Positions 38,644-47,786 of a stretch of DNA of 64,000 nt are shown in pieces. The stretch's first letter is position 1. Every line of letters starts with the position of its first letter. Source of the stretch: Desulfotomaculum sp. GTDB lineage: Bacteria; Bacillota; Desulfotomaculia; Desulfotomaculales; Nap2-2B. The stretch lies in NCBI GenBank assembly GCA_003513005.1, contig DOTD01000073.1, positions 70,368-134,367 on the forward strand, read 5' to 3'. A program made the translations under genes and the position numbers. The notes below the pieces were generated by a model, which had not been told where the DNA came from, ran no database searches, and saw only the letters and a list, made by a program, of their open reading frames with translations.

Positions 38644-39650
38644 CAAAGATCTTCCTTTCTTTTTTTTATTTGCGACGTACAGCTTTGGCTGTCAGACAGC
38701 AAAAGCCAGAGCCCGGCGGCCAATTCCTCAACATAGCCCCTGCCCTTTTGCCCTTCTTCCAGCTTATCCAGCCACCGCCCGGGGATTTCCTTCCTGCCGT
38801 GATAGGCGCCGCTGATCGCTCCCGTCATAGCCCCGATTGTATCGGTATCACCGCCGAGGCTGACTGCTTTGACAACTGCTTTTTCAAAGCTGCCGTAGTT
38901 CTCCAAAAATATGTATATGGAAGTACAGACCGATTGAGAAGCTTTTACACCATTGCCCAGTTCCCGGACAATTCTATCTACAGACGGTTCAATTTCCAGC
39001 AGTTTTCCCGCACAATCAAGTTTCTCCCTGTATTCCCCGGCTTCAGGAGGCAGTGAACTTTTCAGGCTGCGCAAGAAACCTTTCTGATCCAGGGGATACT
39101 GGCTGTCGGCGGTCAGGGCAAGGGCGACGGCGGATGCCTGAAGCGCCGCTCCTTCCACAGCCTGAGGGTGGGCATGTGTCAGACGGGCAGACCCGGCGGC
39201 GCACTTCCTTAATTCATCCGGACGACCGACATAGAGACAGGCTGCCGGGGCAATCCGCATTGCTGCGCCGTTGCCGTAAGACCCGCCCGGGAACACATTT
39301 TGTACAGCCTGTTCCCAGGGTGTTCCGCTTTTAATCAATTGCAGGACCCGTGTTGTCCCGGGGCCATATCCGCGTTCATGATTAAAGTTCCTGGAGAATG
39401 TAAGGGCCATATGCTGATCGTTAAAGTCCCCGCATTCCAATAAAGACTCGGCAATCCCGATCATCATTTCCGTATCGTCCGTATAGCTGCCGGCTTTAAG
39501 GCGTCCTGGCAAAATCTCCGTTATTTCCCCATACCTTTCCGAGATTTCCCGGGAAGACCAGCCTTCAACCGGCATACCAAGCGCGTCGCCTGTGAAAGTG
39601 CCCAAAATAGCGCCCGTAATTTTATCAAGCGTTAAAACATCGGGAAGCAT
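38643..39650 (-). CDS. ADP-ribosylglycohydrolase (DraG family)
   Basis: Hydrolase that removes ADP-ribose from modified macromolecules or small ligands, using two metal ions. The 335 residues contain every family metal motif: GTFTGDALGMPVEG near residue 17, SYTDDTEMMIG near 56 and GGDTDTIGAMTGAI near 265, so it should be active. It is not in a nitrogenase context (no draT or nif genes), hence not classical DraG. It lies between dam and a gene of unknown function inside the addB-addA operon, with a 27-base gap to dam and coupled stop/start to the next gene. Confidence 0.92.
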   Translation of the reverse strand: MLPDVLTLDKITGAILGTFTGDALGMPVEGWSSREISERYGEITEILPGRLKAGSYTDDTEMMIGIAESLLECGDFNDQHMALTFSRNFNHERGYGPGTTRVLQLIKSGTPWEQAVQNVFPGGSYGNGAAMRIAPAACLYVGRPDELRKCAAGSARLTHAHPQAVEGAALQASAVALALTADSQYPLDQKGFLRSLKSSLPPEAGEYREKLDCAGKLLEIEPSVDRIVRELGNGVKASQSVCTSIYIFLENYGSFEKAVVKAVSLGGDTDTIGAMTGAISGAYHGRKEIPGRWLDKLEEGQKGRGYVEELAAGLWLLLSDSQSCTSQIKKRKEDL

Positions 39651-39677
39651 TCTATAAGCCTCCTTTTATCTGAAAAA

Positions 39678-40496
39678 TTAATCATAATTTCTGATCAGAA
39701 GTTCGCTGACCGGACCCCTGCCCCCGGCCTGACAGTTGATTGCTCTTCTTGCAAAAAGAATTGTCTGGTTATATGAGGAATAAATTTCCCTGATCAAAGG
39801 CGTATCCGAATTGCTCAGCATAACAAAACATCGACGTTGATCAAGCTTTTTAAAAACTTTTGCCAGTCTGTACTGATCCTGCTCACTAAAAGCCTCGGAC
39901 GTATAGCTTGTAAAGTTCGAGGTCGTTGAAAGCGGTTGATAAGGAGGATCCAGGTAAATAAAAGCTCCCGGCTTGGCAAAATCAAGGACGGAACTAAAAT
40001 CTCCGAAAATGAGTATGGTTGTTTGCAAAAGGACGTTAGCCAGGCTGAGCCTTTCCCGATCAATAATCCTGGGGTTTTTGTAACGTCCGAAAGGTACGTT
40101 GTGCCTGCCTTTTTTATTTACCCGGTAAAGACCGTTGTAGGAAGTTTTATTAAGGTAAAGAAACCTGGATGCGCGGTCGACCGGTTCCATCGCCTCCGGT
40201 TCAAGCGCCCTGATCCGGTAGTAATACTCCTTGGAGTTTTCATGCCCGGCAAGCTTGACAAGAAGAGATTCCAGATTATCCCTGACCACAGTATAAAAGT
40301 TAATCAGCTCAGGATTGTTGTCTATTAAAACCGCTTTTAACGGCTGCAGGTGAAAAAACATAGCCCCCCCGCCAACAAAAGGTTCAAGATAAAGCTTTAT
40401 TGTTTGTCCGGGAAGAAAAGGCCTGATTTGAAAAATCAGTTGGCCTTTGCCCCCCGCCCATTTAATCAGGGGCGCCGGTTTTAAGAACTGAACCAT
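39678..40496 (-). CDS. dam: DNA adenine methyltransferase (D12 class, Dam-like)
   Basis: N6-adenine DNA methyltransferase of the alpha (Dam/DpnM) class, 272 residues. Motif X/I region: PLIKWAGGKGQL (8-19) and LEPFVGGGAMFFHL; catalytic motif IV: YLDPPYQPLS near residue 180; the intervening target-recognition part includes NKTSYNGLYRVNKKG, as in Dam. GATC is the likely target, but the sequence cannot prove it. No restriction gene is adjacent, so it is a solitary methylase. ATG at 40496 is one base after the addB stop, and its ribosome site AAAGGAAG lies inside the end of addB. Confidence 0.93.
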   Translation of the reverse strand: MVQFLKPAPLIKWAGGKGQLIFQIRPFLPGQTIKLYLEPFVGGGAMFFHLQPLKAVLIDNNPELINFYTVVRDNLESLLVKLAGHENSKEYYYRIRALEPEAMEPVDRASRFLYLNKTSYNGLYRVNKKGRHNVPFGRYKNPRIIDRERLSLANVLLQTTILIFGDFSSVLDFAKPGAFIYLDPPYQPLSTTSNFTSYTSEAFSEQDQYRLAKVFKKLDQRRCFVMLSNSDTPLIREIYSSYNQTILFARRAINCQAGGRGPVSELLIRNYD

Positions 40497-40497
40497 T

Positions 40498-43400
40498 TTA
40501 TCTTCCTTTACTTAATGCTTTCCAGATATATTCTCTGGCAAGAACCGGGATCTGCCGGTATTCATTTTCAGGCAACAAAGGATCAAACGAACAAACCGGC
40601 TTATATTCGCAGTAAGCGCAGGCTGTCTGGCTTTTATAACGGTAAGGTTTTATTTCCGCCGAACCGCCCAGGATTCTTTCCCCGGCAGCGGCAGCCAACT
40701 TTCTTAGAAAATCGCGCAGGTCAGCCAGTTGTTTCATAGTAACCATACTTGGGCTGCTATAAAGGCCTCCGTCTTTTTTCAGACCGGCTGGGACAAGATT
40801 GGACAAACCGTTTACCTGTTTATCCATTAGCCTGATCACATCGGGTTCGGCAAGGACTAAACCTCTCATTTTCAGGTTTTTTTCTGTCAAAGTTTCAATT
40901 TCTCCCGGCTGGGGCGGCCTGGAAACACCTGTTACAGGATCTGCTACGTTAAAGTAAAAAACTCCGGCCGGCAAAGCCTCAACGCCAATCAGGCGGCACG
41001 CAAAGCGAACCGCCACATCAAGGTAAATTAGAAGTTGAAGCTGAAGTCCGTAATATATTTTAACCAGGTTGAGTTCTGCAGGGCCTGATTTATAATCGAC
41101 CACCCGCAAGTAGTGGCCGGTTCCCCATTCGGCGGCGTCTATCCGGTCAATCCGGCCGTTAATTTCCATTTTCAATTCCCCTGCAACGGGCAGCTCAAAG
41201 ACGGGGATTTGTCCAGGCCTGGAAAAGGACACTTCCGCAGCGACAGGTTGAAAAGCGCTCCGGCTGGCGTGCTTGGAAAGGGAATAAACCGCTCTTTCCA
41301 CAGTTCTTTGAAGACGGGTGGTCAGATAGCGGTAACGGGGGGTACTTAAAAGGATTTCGTCCCTCAATGTGGGCGCTACCTCGGTAACTAATTCGCCTGC
41401 AATCTGATTGCACTGCTCACCGTTTAAATCTTTTAAGTCCTGTTTGCCTTGGAGTGATTTTTCAACGAAAAGTTTGAGGCAGGTATGGTAAAACTCTCCC
41501 AAATCTGGCCTTTCCAGTTTAAAAACATCCCTTTCCCTCAATTTTAACCCGTAGGTTAAAAAATGGGCGAAAGGGCAGGAGTAGTAGCGTTCCAGCCGCG
41601 ATACGCTTGTCCTTAGAGGACTGCCGAACAGAGAAAGGCTTAATTCTTTTTTCAGCGGGCTCTCGTTGTTAGTACTATACAGCCCTGAAAACATGGTTTC
41701 GCACCTGTCCCTGTACTGAGGCTGCTTGACAAACCAGTTGTAGACCGAACACCAAAGGGGCGCAAGTCTGCCCGAAGACTTGCATTCTCTTAACTGTACC
41801 GCCAGGTAAGCCAGGGATCGCTCCGCCCCGGCTAGATAATGAAGATCCCCGTCTTTGGTCCCCGGCGGAGAAACGGGCAGAAAAACTTCCGCAAGACCAG
41901 GGAATGTCTTTTTCAACCGCTGAATAACCGGTGAAGGAGTCAGAGCATACCCATCCTGATCAGACAAAGCATAGCTAATCCATAAGAACTCACTGCTTCT
42001 TGTCAGGGCAATGTAAACAAGGAACTGTTCGTTGAAAAGCAGCCGCCGTCCTGAAGGGCTTAAAATTACACCGGCCGCTTCGATATTCTCACGTTCAAAA
42101 TCAGTAAATAAACCTTTTTGTTCAGGACGTGCGGGTAAGAGGCCATCATTAACACCCAGAACAAAACAGGCTTTGACATTTGGATTTCGCGAACGGTCCA
42201 GGGAAGCAATCAGGACCTGATCCAGCCCGGGAGGAATCATCCCCAAACGGATTCCTTCCAGCCCCGTTTGAATTATCTTCAGATAATCCCCGGTTGTAAC
42301 ACGTTCGTCGCCAAGCGTTTCTGCAAGCTGGTCAAAAAGTTCTATTATTGCATCCCAAATTTGAGTGTGCTCCTGTGAAGCGTCAGGATTGCCGTCTTCC
42401 CGGGCCTTTTCGGAAAGCAATTTCAATTGTTCAAACACATTGAGGCTGGTAATCAATTCAAATAGTGCCGCAGTTATTTCCCTGACCACTGCGGATTGCG
42501 CAACGGCAGCCTGAAAATCGGCAATTTCCTTTACAGCCGCCCTCCTGATCCGGTTTATTTCACTTAGTCTGTTTATTTCCACAGAACCGGGATCTTCTTC
42601 CCTTTCTTTCGTATATCTGCGTTCATACTGCCAGTCTTCGGAGTCTGTCCATCGTGAACCCTTTATTCCATGAGCAAGTACATAATTTTCCAGGATATCG
42701 ATATCATCCTGACTGACAGGCGTAAGGCCGGTCTTTAAGTAATTGAATACAGAATCGTAACTCCATCCGCTCGTGATTACCTCCAGCGCAGCTTTAATCA
42801 AAGCTGCCAAAGGATGATGCCCTATTTCACGTTTAATGTCGATAAAGTAAGGAATTCCATAGTCATTAAAAACCATGTCTATTAAAGGCCGGTATATTTC
42901 CACTTTACGCAGGACAACTGAAATATCTTTCCAACGGTAACCTTTCTCCCGGCAAAGATGGATTATCTCACGGGCAGCGCCCTCAACTTCAGCATGGCGG
43001 TTTGCCGCGGCAATCAGTTTTACTCCCGCCGGCTGATCCTTGTACTGCCCGCCCTTCTGAGCCAGGATATTTTTTTCAAGATGCGCCAGACAGGAAGCAT
43101 CCTTATAACGGGGCGGCAACTCATTATCCAGGCAGAGAGGTTCTTCTGCAGCAATCCCATACTGGAAGGCCATCGCTTTTATTTTTTCAAGGACCTCCAG
43201 ACCAGGGTAAAAAACGTCGGTTTCTTCCAGATTGTCCGCTGCCGTCCGGCTGTCCAGGCAGAGTGCGATGCTGACTCTCCGGGCGGCTTTAAGCAGTTCT
43301 CCGATTACTCTGTATTCCTGGGAATTAAAACCTGCGAAACAATCGATCCAAACCTCGCTTCCCTGCATAAAACGGGAAATAGCTATTTTTTCAGCAAGTA

Positions 43401-43944
43401 AATCCAGGTAACAGTCAGGATCAAGATACCGTTCCCCCAGATAATCTTCATAACTGGAGAGCAATAGGGCAAAATCTTTTAACTTATCGGACAGGATGTT
43501 TTCTTTTTCAGCAAAACAGGCTGACAAATCAGATAAATGCGAACCCTTTAAACCATACTGTTTTGCTTCACAGATAGTGTTCGAAAGGTTTTGGATAAAC
43601 CCGGGATAATTAGTCAGCTGTTGAAAGACTTTCAACTCCTTGCGCTTTTCAATCAACAGCCTGCGAAGAATCATTTGTTTGCCAAGTTCACCAACATGTA
43701 TACGGGATATCCCGCCTGTTTCACTTAGAATATGCCAGGACAGGCGGCGGAAGCTGAGTACCTGAGCCCTATACGTGCCTTTTAAGCCGGTAAGCAGGGA
43801 AACCTCCATCTGGAAGGTGACCTGTTCCGGTACAAGAAATAGAAGAGGGAAAGAGGTATCGTTATTGATCTGATTCTGTATCTCTTTTAAACAGGTATAT
43901 GTCTTGCCTGTTCCGGCCCGTCCCAGAATAAATCTCAAGCTCAT
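40498..43944 (-). CDS. addB: Helicase-nuclease subunit AddB
   Basis: Second subunit of AddAB. The 1148 residues show Walker A FILGRAGTGKT (5-15), degenerate helicase motifs, and the C-terminal nuclease domain with RVVDYKSGP. The four iron-sulfur cysteines are visible as one upstream (YYSCPF, near 790) and three at the end (CAYCEYKPVC, near 1110), typical of Firmicutes AddB. It is the first gene of the operon addB-dam-ADP-ribosylglycohydrolase-unknown-addA and is divergent from the ECF sigma gene. Confidence 0.96.
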   Translation of the reverse strand: MSLRFILGRAGTGKTYTCLKEIQNQINNDTSFPLLFLVPEQVTFQMEVSLLTGLKGTYRAQVLSFRRLSWHILSETGGISRIHVGELGKQMILRRLLIEKRKELKVFQQLTNYPGFIQNLSNTICEAKQYGLKGSHLSDLSACFAEKENILSDKLKDFALLLSSYEDYLGERYLDPDCYLDLLAEKIAISRFMQGSEVWIDCFAGFNSQEYRVIGELLKAARRVSIALCLDSRTAADNLEETDVFYPGLEVLEKIKAMAFQYGIAAEEPLCLDNELPPRYKDASCLAHLEKNILAQKGGQYKDQPAGVKLIAAANRHAEVEGAAREIIHLCREKGYRWKDISVVLRKVEIYRPLIDMVFNDYGIPYFIDIKREIGHHPLAALIKAALEVITSGWSYDSVFNYLKTGLTPVSQDDIDILENYVLAHGIKGSRWTDSEDWQYERRYTKEREEDPGSVEINRLSEINRIRRAAVKEIADFQAAVAQSAVVREITAALFELITSLNVFEQLKLLSEKAREDGNPDASQEHTQIWDAIIELFDQLAETLGDERVTTGDYLKIIQTGLEGIRLGMIPPGLDQVLIASLDRSRNPNVKACFVLGVNDGLLPARPEQKGLFTDFERENIEAAGVILSPSGRRLLFNEQFLVYIALTRSSEFLWISYALSDQDGYALTPSPVIQRLKKTFPGLAEVFLPVSPPGTKDGDLHYLAGAERSLAYLAVQLRECKSSGRLAPLWCSVYNWFVKQPQYRDRCETMFSGLYSTNNESPLKKELSLSLFGSPLRTSVSRLERYYSCPFAHFLTYGLKLRERDVFKLERPDLGEFYHTCLKLFVEKSLQGKQDLKDLNGEQCNQIAGELVTEVAPTLRDEILLSTPRYRYLTTRLQRTVERAVYSLSKHASRSAFQPVAAEVSFSRPGQIPVFELPVAGELKMEINGRIDRIDAAEWGTGHYLRVVDYKSGPAELNLVKIYYGLQLQLLIYLDVAVRFACRLIGVEALPAGVFYFNVADPVTGVSRPPQPGEIETLTEKNLKMRGLVLAEPDVIRLMDKQVNGLSNLVPAGLKKDGGLYSSPSMVTMKQLADLRDFLRKLAAAAGERILGGSAEIKPYRYKSQTACAYCEYKPVCSFDPLLPENEYRQIPVLAREYIWKALSKGR

Positions 43945-44006
43945 CCTAATAAACCACCTGAATACTCACAAATCTTTTCCCTGTTCCTGGAAAAGTCAAA
44001 ACTAAC

Positions 44007-44035
44007 TTGATTATACAGTAACAAAGTTTTATTGT
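44007..44035 (+). promoter_or_regulatory. Predicted promoter of the ECF sigma operon
   Basis: TTGATT (44007-44012) and TATTGT (44030-44035) are 17 bases apart. A second possible element is TGAAAC at 44043-44048, which resembles the -35 of ECF-dependent promoters and could allow autoregulation, but no CGTA-like -10 follows at the usual distance. Confidence 0.35.
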
Positions 44036-44095
44036 TAAGAGATGAAACTGATTTCATAAAGACAATTGGCGCTTTCCTTGCGGGGGTGAATCGAG

Positions 44096-44686
44096 CTGGA
44101 AGATGATGATTTAGTAATCAGAAGCAGGTCAGGGGATCTAAGCGCCTTTGAAGAACTTGTTCACCGTTATGAAAATAAAGTACTCTCCCTGGCCTACCGG
44201 ATGGTGGGAAATTGGGCCGACGCCGGCGATCTGGCTCAGGAAACATTTATCAGGACATATCACTCCCTGTCCGATTTTCAAAGAAAGTGCAGTTTTTCCA
44301 CCTGGATTTATCATATTACAGTTAATATCTGCCGTGATGAATTACGCAAAAAAAACAGGCGCCCGAAAATTTCTTTGGATGAAATTGCCGCTTCATCAGG
44401 CGGACTGCCTTTTTCAGAAACAGGGACCGATTGCCCGGAGAACAAACTTGAACAGCTCGAGCTACAGGAGGCTGTTCAGGAATGTTTAAACGCCCTCCCG
44501 GATGAATACAGGCTGGTGCTGATCATGCGGGAGATCCAGGGTTTATCATACGAGGAAATCGCAACTGTTCTGAAATGCTCCGTAGGAACTGTAAAATCCC
44601 GTCTGAACCGCTCCAGAACAGCTTTTAAACAAAAAGCAGAGGTTATCATAGGAACATTTTCGCTTCCCGGGACGTCAAAAGGGTAG
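44096..44686 (+). CDS. ECF-type RNA polymerase sigma factor (start codon non-standard)
   Basis: SigW-like group 4 sigma factor with region 2 (AFEELVHRYENKVLSLAYRM, DLAQETFIRTYHSL, STWIYHITVNICRDELR) and region 4 (LPDEYRLVLIMREIQGLSYE, CSVGTVKSRLNRSR). The conserved region 2.1 begins upstream of the first standard start (ATG 44201), and an in-frame TGA at 44087-44089 leaves no ATG, GTG or TTG before it. I therefore place the start at CTG 44096, seven bases after GGGGGTG; ATC at 44090 is another option. Removing one base (the C near 44092) would restore a GTG start reading MNELEDDD, so a frameshift or sequencing error is possible. The anti-sigma gene follows after 12 bases. Confidence 0.8.
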   Translation: MEDDDLVIRSRSGDLSAFEELVHRYENKVLSLAYRMVGNWADAGDLAQETFIRTYHSLSDFQRKCSFSTWIYHITVNICRDELRKKNRRPKISLDEIAASSGGLPFSETGTDCPENKLEQLELQEAVQECLNALPDEYRLVLIMREIQGLSYEEIATVLKCSVGTVKSRLNRSRTAFKQKAEVIIGTFSLPGTSKG

Positions 44687-44698
44687 GAGGAGACTATC

Positions 44699-45808
44699 AT
44701 GAAATGCTCGAAGGCAAAAAAACTATTTTCCGGCTATCTCGACGGCGAACTGAAGTCCTCTCAAAAAGGTTTTTTGGAAGAGCATTTATGCACCTGCCCC
44801 GACTGCCGGTATGAGTTAGCCAGACTGCGGGCTTCCATGGAATTGATCCATGGTTTACCGGAAGTCGCCGCGCCGAAAGATTTCTGTGCTCAGGTCTCGG
44901 AAAAAATAGCGATTGAGGATAGGCCCAAAAAACAGAAGAAGACAGTTAAATGGTTTTTCCCCGGAGAAAGGCTGCGCGCCGGAATCGCACTGGCTGCAGT
45001 CCTGGTCCTCGTTTTGGGAATTTCCTCGCTGATTTACAGTTCAACAACCGGGCAGGGTCCCGTTGAATTGCTCGGCAAAAAACCAACTTCTCAAAAAGAC
45101 GAAACACATAAAATCTCGCTTTCCGCCCCCCCTTCCGCTCAGAAGGTCCCTGACGAAAGCACCTCCACCGGCGCCGGGGAAGCGCCTGCTTTGAGGGCAG
45201 AAAAATCCCCTGATAACAACGAACAGGCGCATTCAGACACTTCATCTCCCGAAGAAGACAACCGATCCCTAAAAAGCGGTGGCGGTTTGGGCGGTTCCAT
45301 TACGGCTCAGGATATTCCCGCCCTTGAAAGCGACAAAGCGCAGCAGCAAAAATGGATAATTACCAAAATCAGCTTGAAACTAAAAACGGACAAAAAGGAA
45401 GAGACAATCACCAGGTTAAATACACTCGCCAGTGAACTGGGCGGCGAGCTGAAATTTGCGCCGGCCCGGGATAACGGCACACAGCTGGAACTGATTGCCC
45501 CTTTTGAAAAAACAACCGGGGCTTTAACTGGAATTGAATTACTGGGAGAAATTTCTGATAAAAAGCAGGAGGAACAGGATATAACTGAAGAATACTTAAT
45601 CTTACAAGAACAGGAGGAAAAGCTCCGGCAGGAAAAAGAAAAATTAACAGCGCCGAACAATTATTCCGGGGGCGCAAATGAAGGAAACAGTTCCTCTCAG
45701 GAAGAATTAGACGATCTCCAGCCGGAACTTGATCAAACAAGCTTAAGCCTTGAAAAGCTTATGGAGGAGATGAACTCGGTTCATTTCTTGATTAGCATTG
45801 TTGAGTAA
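44699..45808 (+). CDS. Zinc-finger anti-sigma factor with DUF4349-like extracytoplasmic domain
   Basis: Membrane anti-sigma factor for the preceding ECF sigma. The 369 residues hold an N-terminal zf-HC2 domain with HLCTCPDC (H29, C33, C36), one membrane helix (about 93-115, ALAAVLVLVLGISSLIY), a Pro/Ser-rich low-complexity linker (130-205) and an outer domain from about 220 with a DUF4349-like pattern (strand WIITKISLKLKT, ITEEYLILQEQEEKL) plus a terminal coiled coil. The outer domain may sense an envelope signal; release by regulated proteolysis is a family expectation, not seen here. Confidence 0.88.
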   Translation: MKCSKAKKLFSGYLDGELKSSQKGFLEEHLCTCPDCRYELARLRASMELIHGLPEVAAPKDFCAQVSEKIAIEDRPKKQKKTVKWFFPGERLRAGIALAAVLVLVLGISSLIYSSTTGQGPVELLGKKPTSQKDETHKISLSAPPSAQKVPDESTSTGAGEAPALRAEKSPDNNEQAHSDTSSPEEDNRSLKSGGGLGGSITAQDIPALESDKAQQQKWIITKISLKLKTDKKEETITRLNTLASELGGELKFAPARDNGTQLELIAPFEKTTGALTGIELLGEISDKKQEEQDITEEYLILQEQEEKLRQEKEKLTAPNNYSGGANEGNSSSQEELDDLQPELDQTSLSLEKLMEEMNSVHFLISIVE

Positions 45809-45831
45809 AAACTGTTAGGGGGACCAAATCA

Positions 45832-46653
45832 TTGAGTGATGTTTTCAGACTGGCCTGCTGCCAGCTGAAGGTAGAAAAAGAAAAAGAAAAAGAAAAGAAC
45901 CTGTCCAAAGCCCGGCTGATGATTGCCGAGGCTGTAGAAAACGGCGCCCAAATGGTGGTTCTGCCGGAAATGTTCAACTGCCCCTACAGGGCGGAACTGT
46001 TCCCCGAATATGCGGAAAGCTACCCGGGCGGCCCGTCGCTGGAAATGCTTTCTTTAACCGCTAAAGAAAATTCTGTCTACATCGTTGGCGGTTCCATTCC
46101 TGAAAGGGAAAACGGCTGCCTTTACAACACAAGTTTTGTTTTTGATCCGGACGGAAGATTGTTGGGAAGGCACAGAAAGGCACACCTTTTTGATGTAGAC
46201 TTGCCCGGGGGATCAAAAATCCGGGAGTCCAGCACGCTTGACTCCGGAAATCAATCCACCGTAATCCGGACAGAACTGTGCAGCATCGGTGTGGCCATCT
46301 GCTACGATATCCGCTTTCCCGAACTTATCCGCCAGATGGTTTTAAAAGGCGCCCAGGTTGTAATCATACCCGCCACATTTACGTTCACAACAGGCCAGGT
46401 TCACTGGAAAATCACCTTCCAGGTAAGGGCAATCGACAACCAGGTTTTCACAGTCGGCGCTGCCGCCGCACGTGATTATTCCGAACGCTTTATCGGCTAT
46501 GCGCATTCCTTGATCTGCGGCCCCTGGGGGGAAGTACTGGCCGAAGCCGGAGAAGAAGAAGAAATAATCTACTCGGAAATCAATCTGCAGCGCCTTGAGA
46601 AAGTCCGGCAGGAACTTCCTTTGCTGAGGCGCCTGCGTAAAGACTTGTATTAA
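45832..46653 (+). CDS. Nitrilase-superfamily amidase (omega-amidase/Nit2-like)
   Basis: Carbon-nitrogen hydrolase of 273 residues with the catalytic triad E46 (VVLPEMFNCPY), K116 (HRKAHLFD) and C157 (AICYDIRFPE). The CYDIRFPE signature and length are most like omega-amidases, which hydrolyse alpha-ketoglutaramate or similar repair substrates, but the substrate is not certain. Near the N-terminus the (KE)n stretch is encoded by a short GAAAAA tandem (about 45871-45897). The start is TTG at 45832, after AGGGGG. It is probably in the same operon as the sigma/anti-sigma genes (23-base gap). Confidence 0.9.
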   Translation: MSDVFRLACCQLKVEKEKEKEKNLSKARLMIAEAVENGAQMVVLPEMFNCPYRAELFPEYAESYPGGPSLEMLSLTAKENSVYIVGGSIPERENGCLYNTSFVFDPDGRLLGRHRKAHLFDVDLPGGSKIRESSTLDSGNQSTVIRTELCSIGVAICYDIRFPELIRQMVLKGAQVVIIPATFTFTTGQVHWKITFQVRAIDNQVFTVGAAAARDYSERFIGYAHSLICGPWGEVLAEAGEEEEIIYSEINLQRLEKVRQELPLLRRLRKDLY

Positions 46654-46689
46654 AATCTAAAAAAGGCCGCATCAAAGGAGGCTATAAAA

Positions 46690-47781
46690 ATGCTGACAGT
46701 CGGATTGGTAGGCCTTCCGGCGGTTGGAAAAACAACTATCTTCAACCTGTTGACCCAGACCGGAGCACAGACCAGCGATTTCATGTCCGGTAAATTCGAA
46801 ACAAATACGGGAGCGGCCAAAGTTCCTGACCCGCGAATTGATTTCTTGACCCAGCTGTGCAACCCCCGCCGGACAGTTTACGCACAAATCATGTGCAGTG
46901 ATGTTCCCGGGCTGACCAGCGGGACAAACCAGGGAAAGGGCGGCGGCAACCAGTTCCTTGACGGAATCCGCAATGTCGATCTGCTGATTCAGATTGTCCG
47001 CACCTTTGATAACCCGGAATTGCCGCACGTTTACAGCAATATTGATCCTTTAAGGGATCTTGAAACGGTTGATCTTGAACTTCTCCTCGCCGACCTTGAC
47101 ATTGTCGAAAAGCGAATCCAGCGCATTGAGGGAGGTAAAAAGATTACCAAAGAATCTGCGGCGGAACTGCCGCTGTTAAAAAAGTGCCGCTCGGCCATGG
47201 AAACAGGTGTAACTCCCGCTAAAGCCGGCCTTACCGGGGAAGAACGGGCGATGCTGATGATCCCCAGCTTCTTTACCGAAAAACCTCAGATAGTTGTCGT
47301 CAACACTGACGAAAACCAATTTAAAGAAAAAAGTTATCCCGGGAAGACAGAACTTGAAGCCCTTGCGGATACGCGCGGGACAACTGTAATCGAAATCTGC
47401 GGACAGCTTGAAATGGAGATTGGTATGCTTGACCCCGCCGAGCAGGCAATGTTTCTAACTGACCTTGATGTTGGGGAACTTGGGACGGCGCGGCTGTCCA
47501 GAGCCGCATATCAGCAGTTAAACCTCATCTCCTTCTTTACGATTGGTCCCGACGAGGTGAAGGCATGGACAATAAGCCGGGGAACCAATGCCAGGCAGGC
47601 TGCGGGAAAAATACATTCAGATATAGAACGGGGTTTTATCCGGGCTGAAGTGACTAAATACCGTGATTTGTTTGAACTTGGCTCGGTGAACAAAGTGAAG
47701 GAAAAAGGAATGTCAAGGCTGGAAGGAAAAGAATATATCGTCGAAGACGGGGACATAATTAACTTCCGGTTCAATGTATAA
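46690..47781 (+). CDS. ychF: YchF-type ATPase (Obg-family P-loop protein)
   Basis: Ribosome-associated P-loop NTPase of the OLA1/YchF group, 363 residues. The P-loop reads GLPAVGKTT (7-15), switch II DVPGLTSG, the NxxE specificity site NTDEN (ATP rather than GTP preferring in this family), a helical insert near 115-180 and a C-terminal TGS domain ending YIVEDGDIINFRFNV. AAAGGAGG precedes ATG 46690. The effector loop region is more divergent than usual YchF, so it could be a paralogue rather than the main ychF. Confidence 0.88.
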   Translation: MLTVGLVGLPAVGKTTIFNLLTQTGAQTSDFMSGKFETNTGAAKVPDPRIDFLTQLCNPRRTVYAQIMCSDVPGLTSGTNQGKGGGNQFLDGIRNVDLLIQIVRTFDNPELPHVYSNIDPLRDLETVDLELLLADLDIVEKRIQRIEGGKKITKESAAELPLLKKCRSAMETGVTPAKAGLTGEERAMLMIPSFFTEKPQIVVVNTDENQFKEKSYPGKTELEALADTRGTTVIEICGQLEMEIGMLDPAEQAMFLTDLDVGELGTARLSRAAYQQLNLISFFTIGPDEVKAWTISRGTNARQAAGKIHSDIERGFIRAEVTKYRDLFELGSVNKVKEKGMSRLEGKEYIVEDGDIINFRFNV

Positions 47782-47786
47782 AATCC

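Noticed and set aside
44043..44070. ECF autoregulatory promoter starting TGAAAC
   Set aside because: No CGTA/CGTC-like -10 at 16-17 bases, so only the -35 half is suggestive.
45871..45897. GAAAAA tandem as a possible mobile or regulatory repeat
   Set aside because: It lies in frame within the nitrilase gene and simply encodes a (KE)n stretch.
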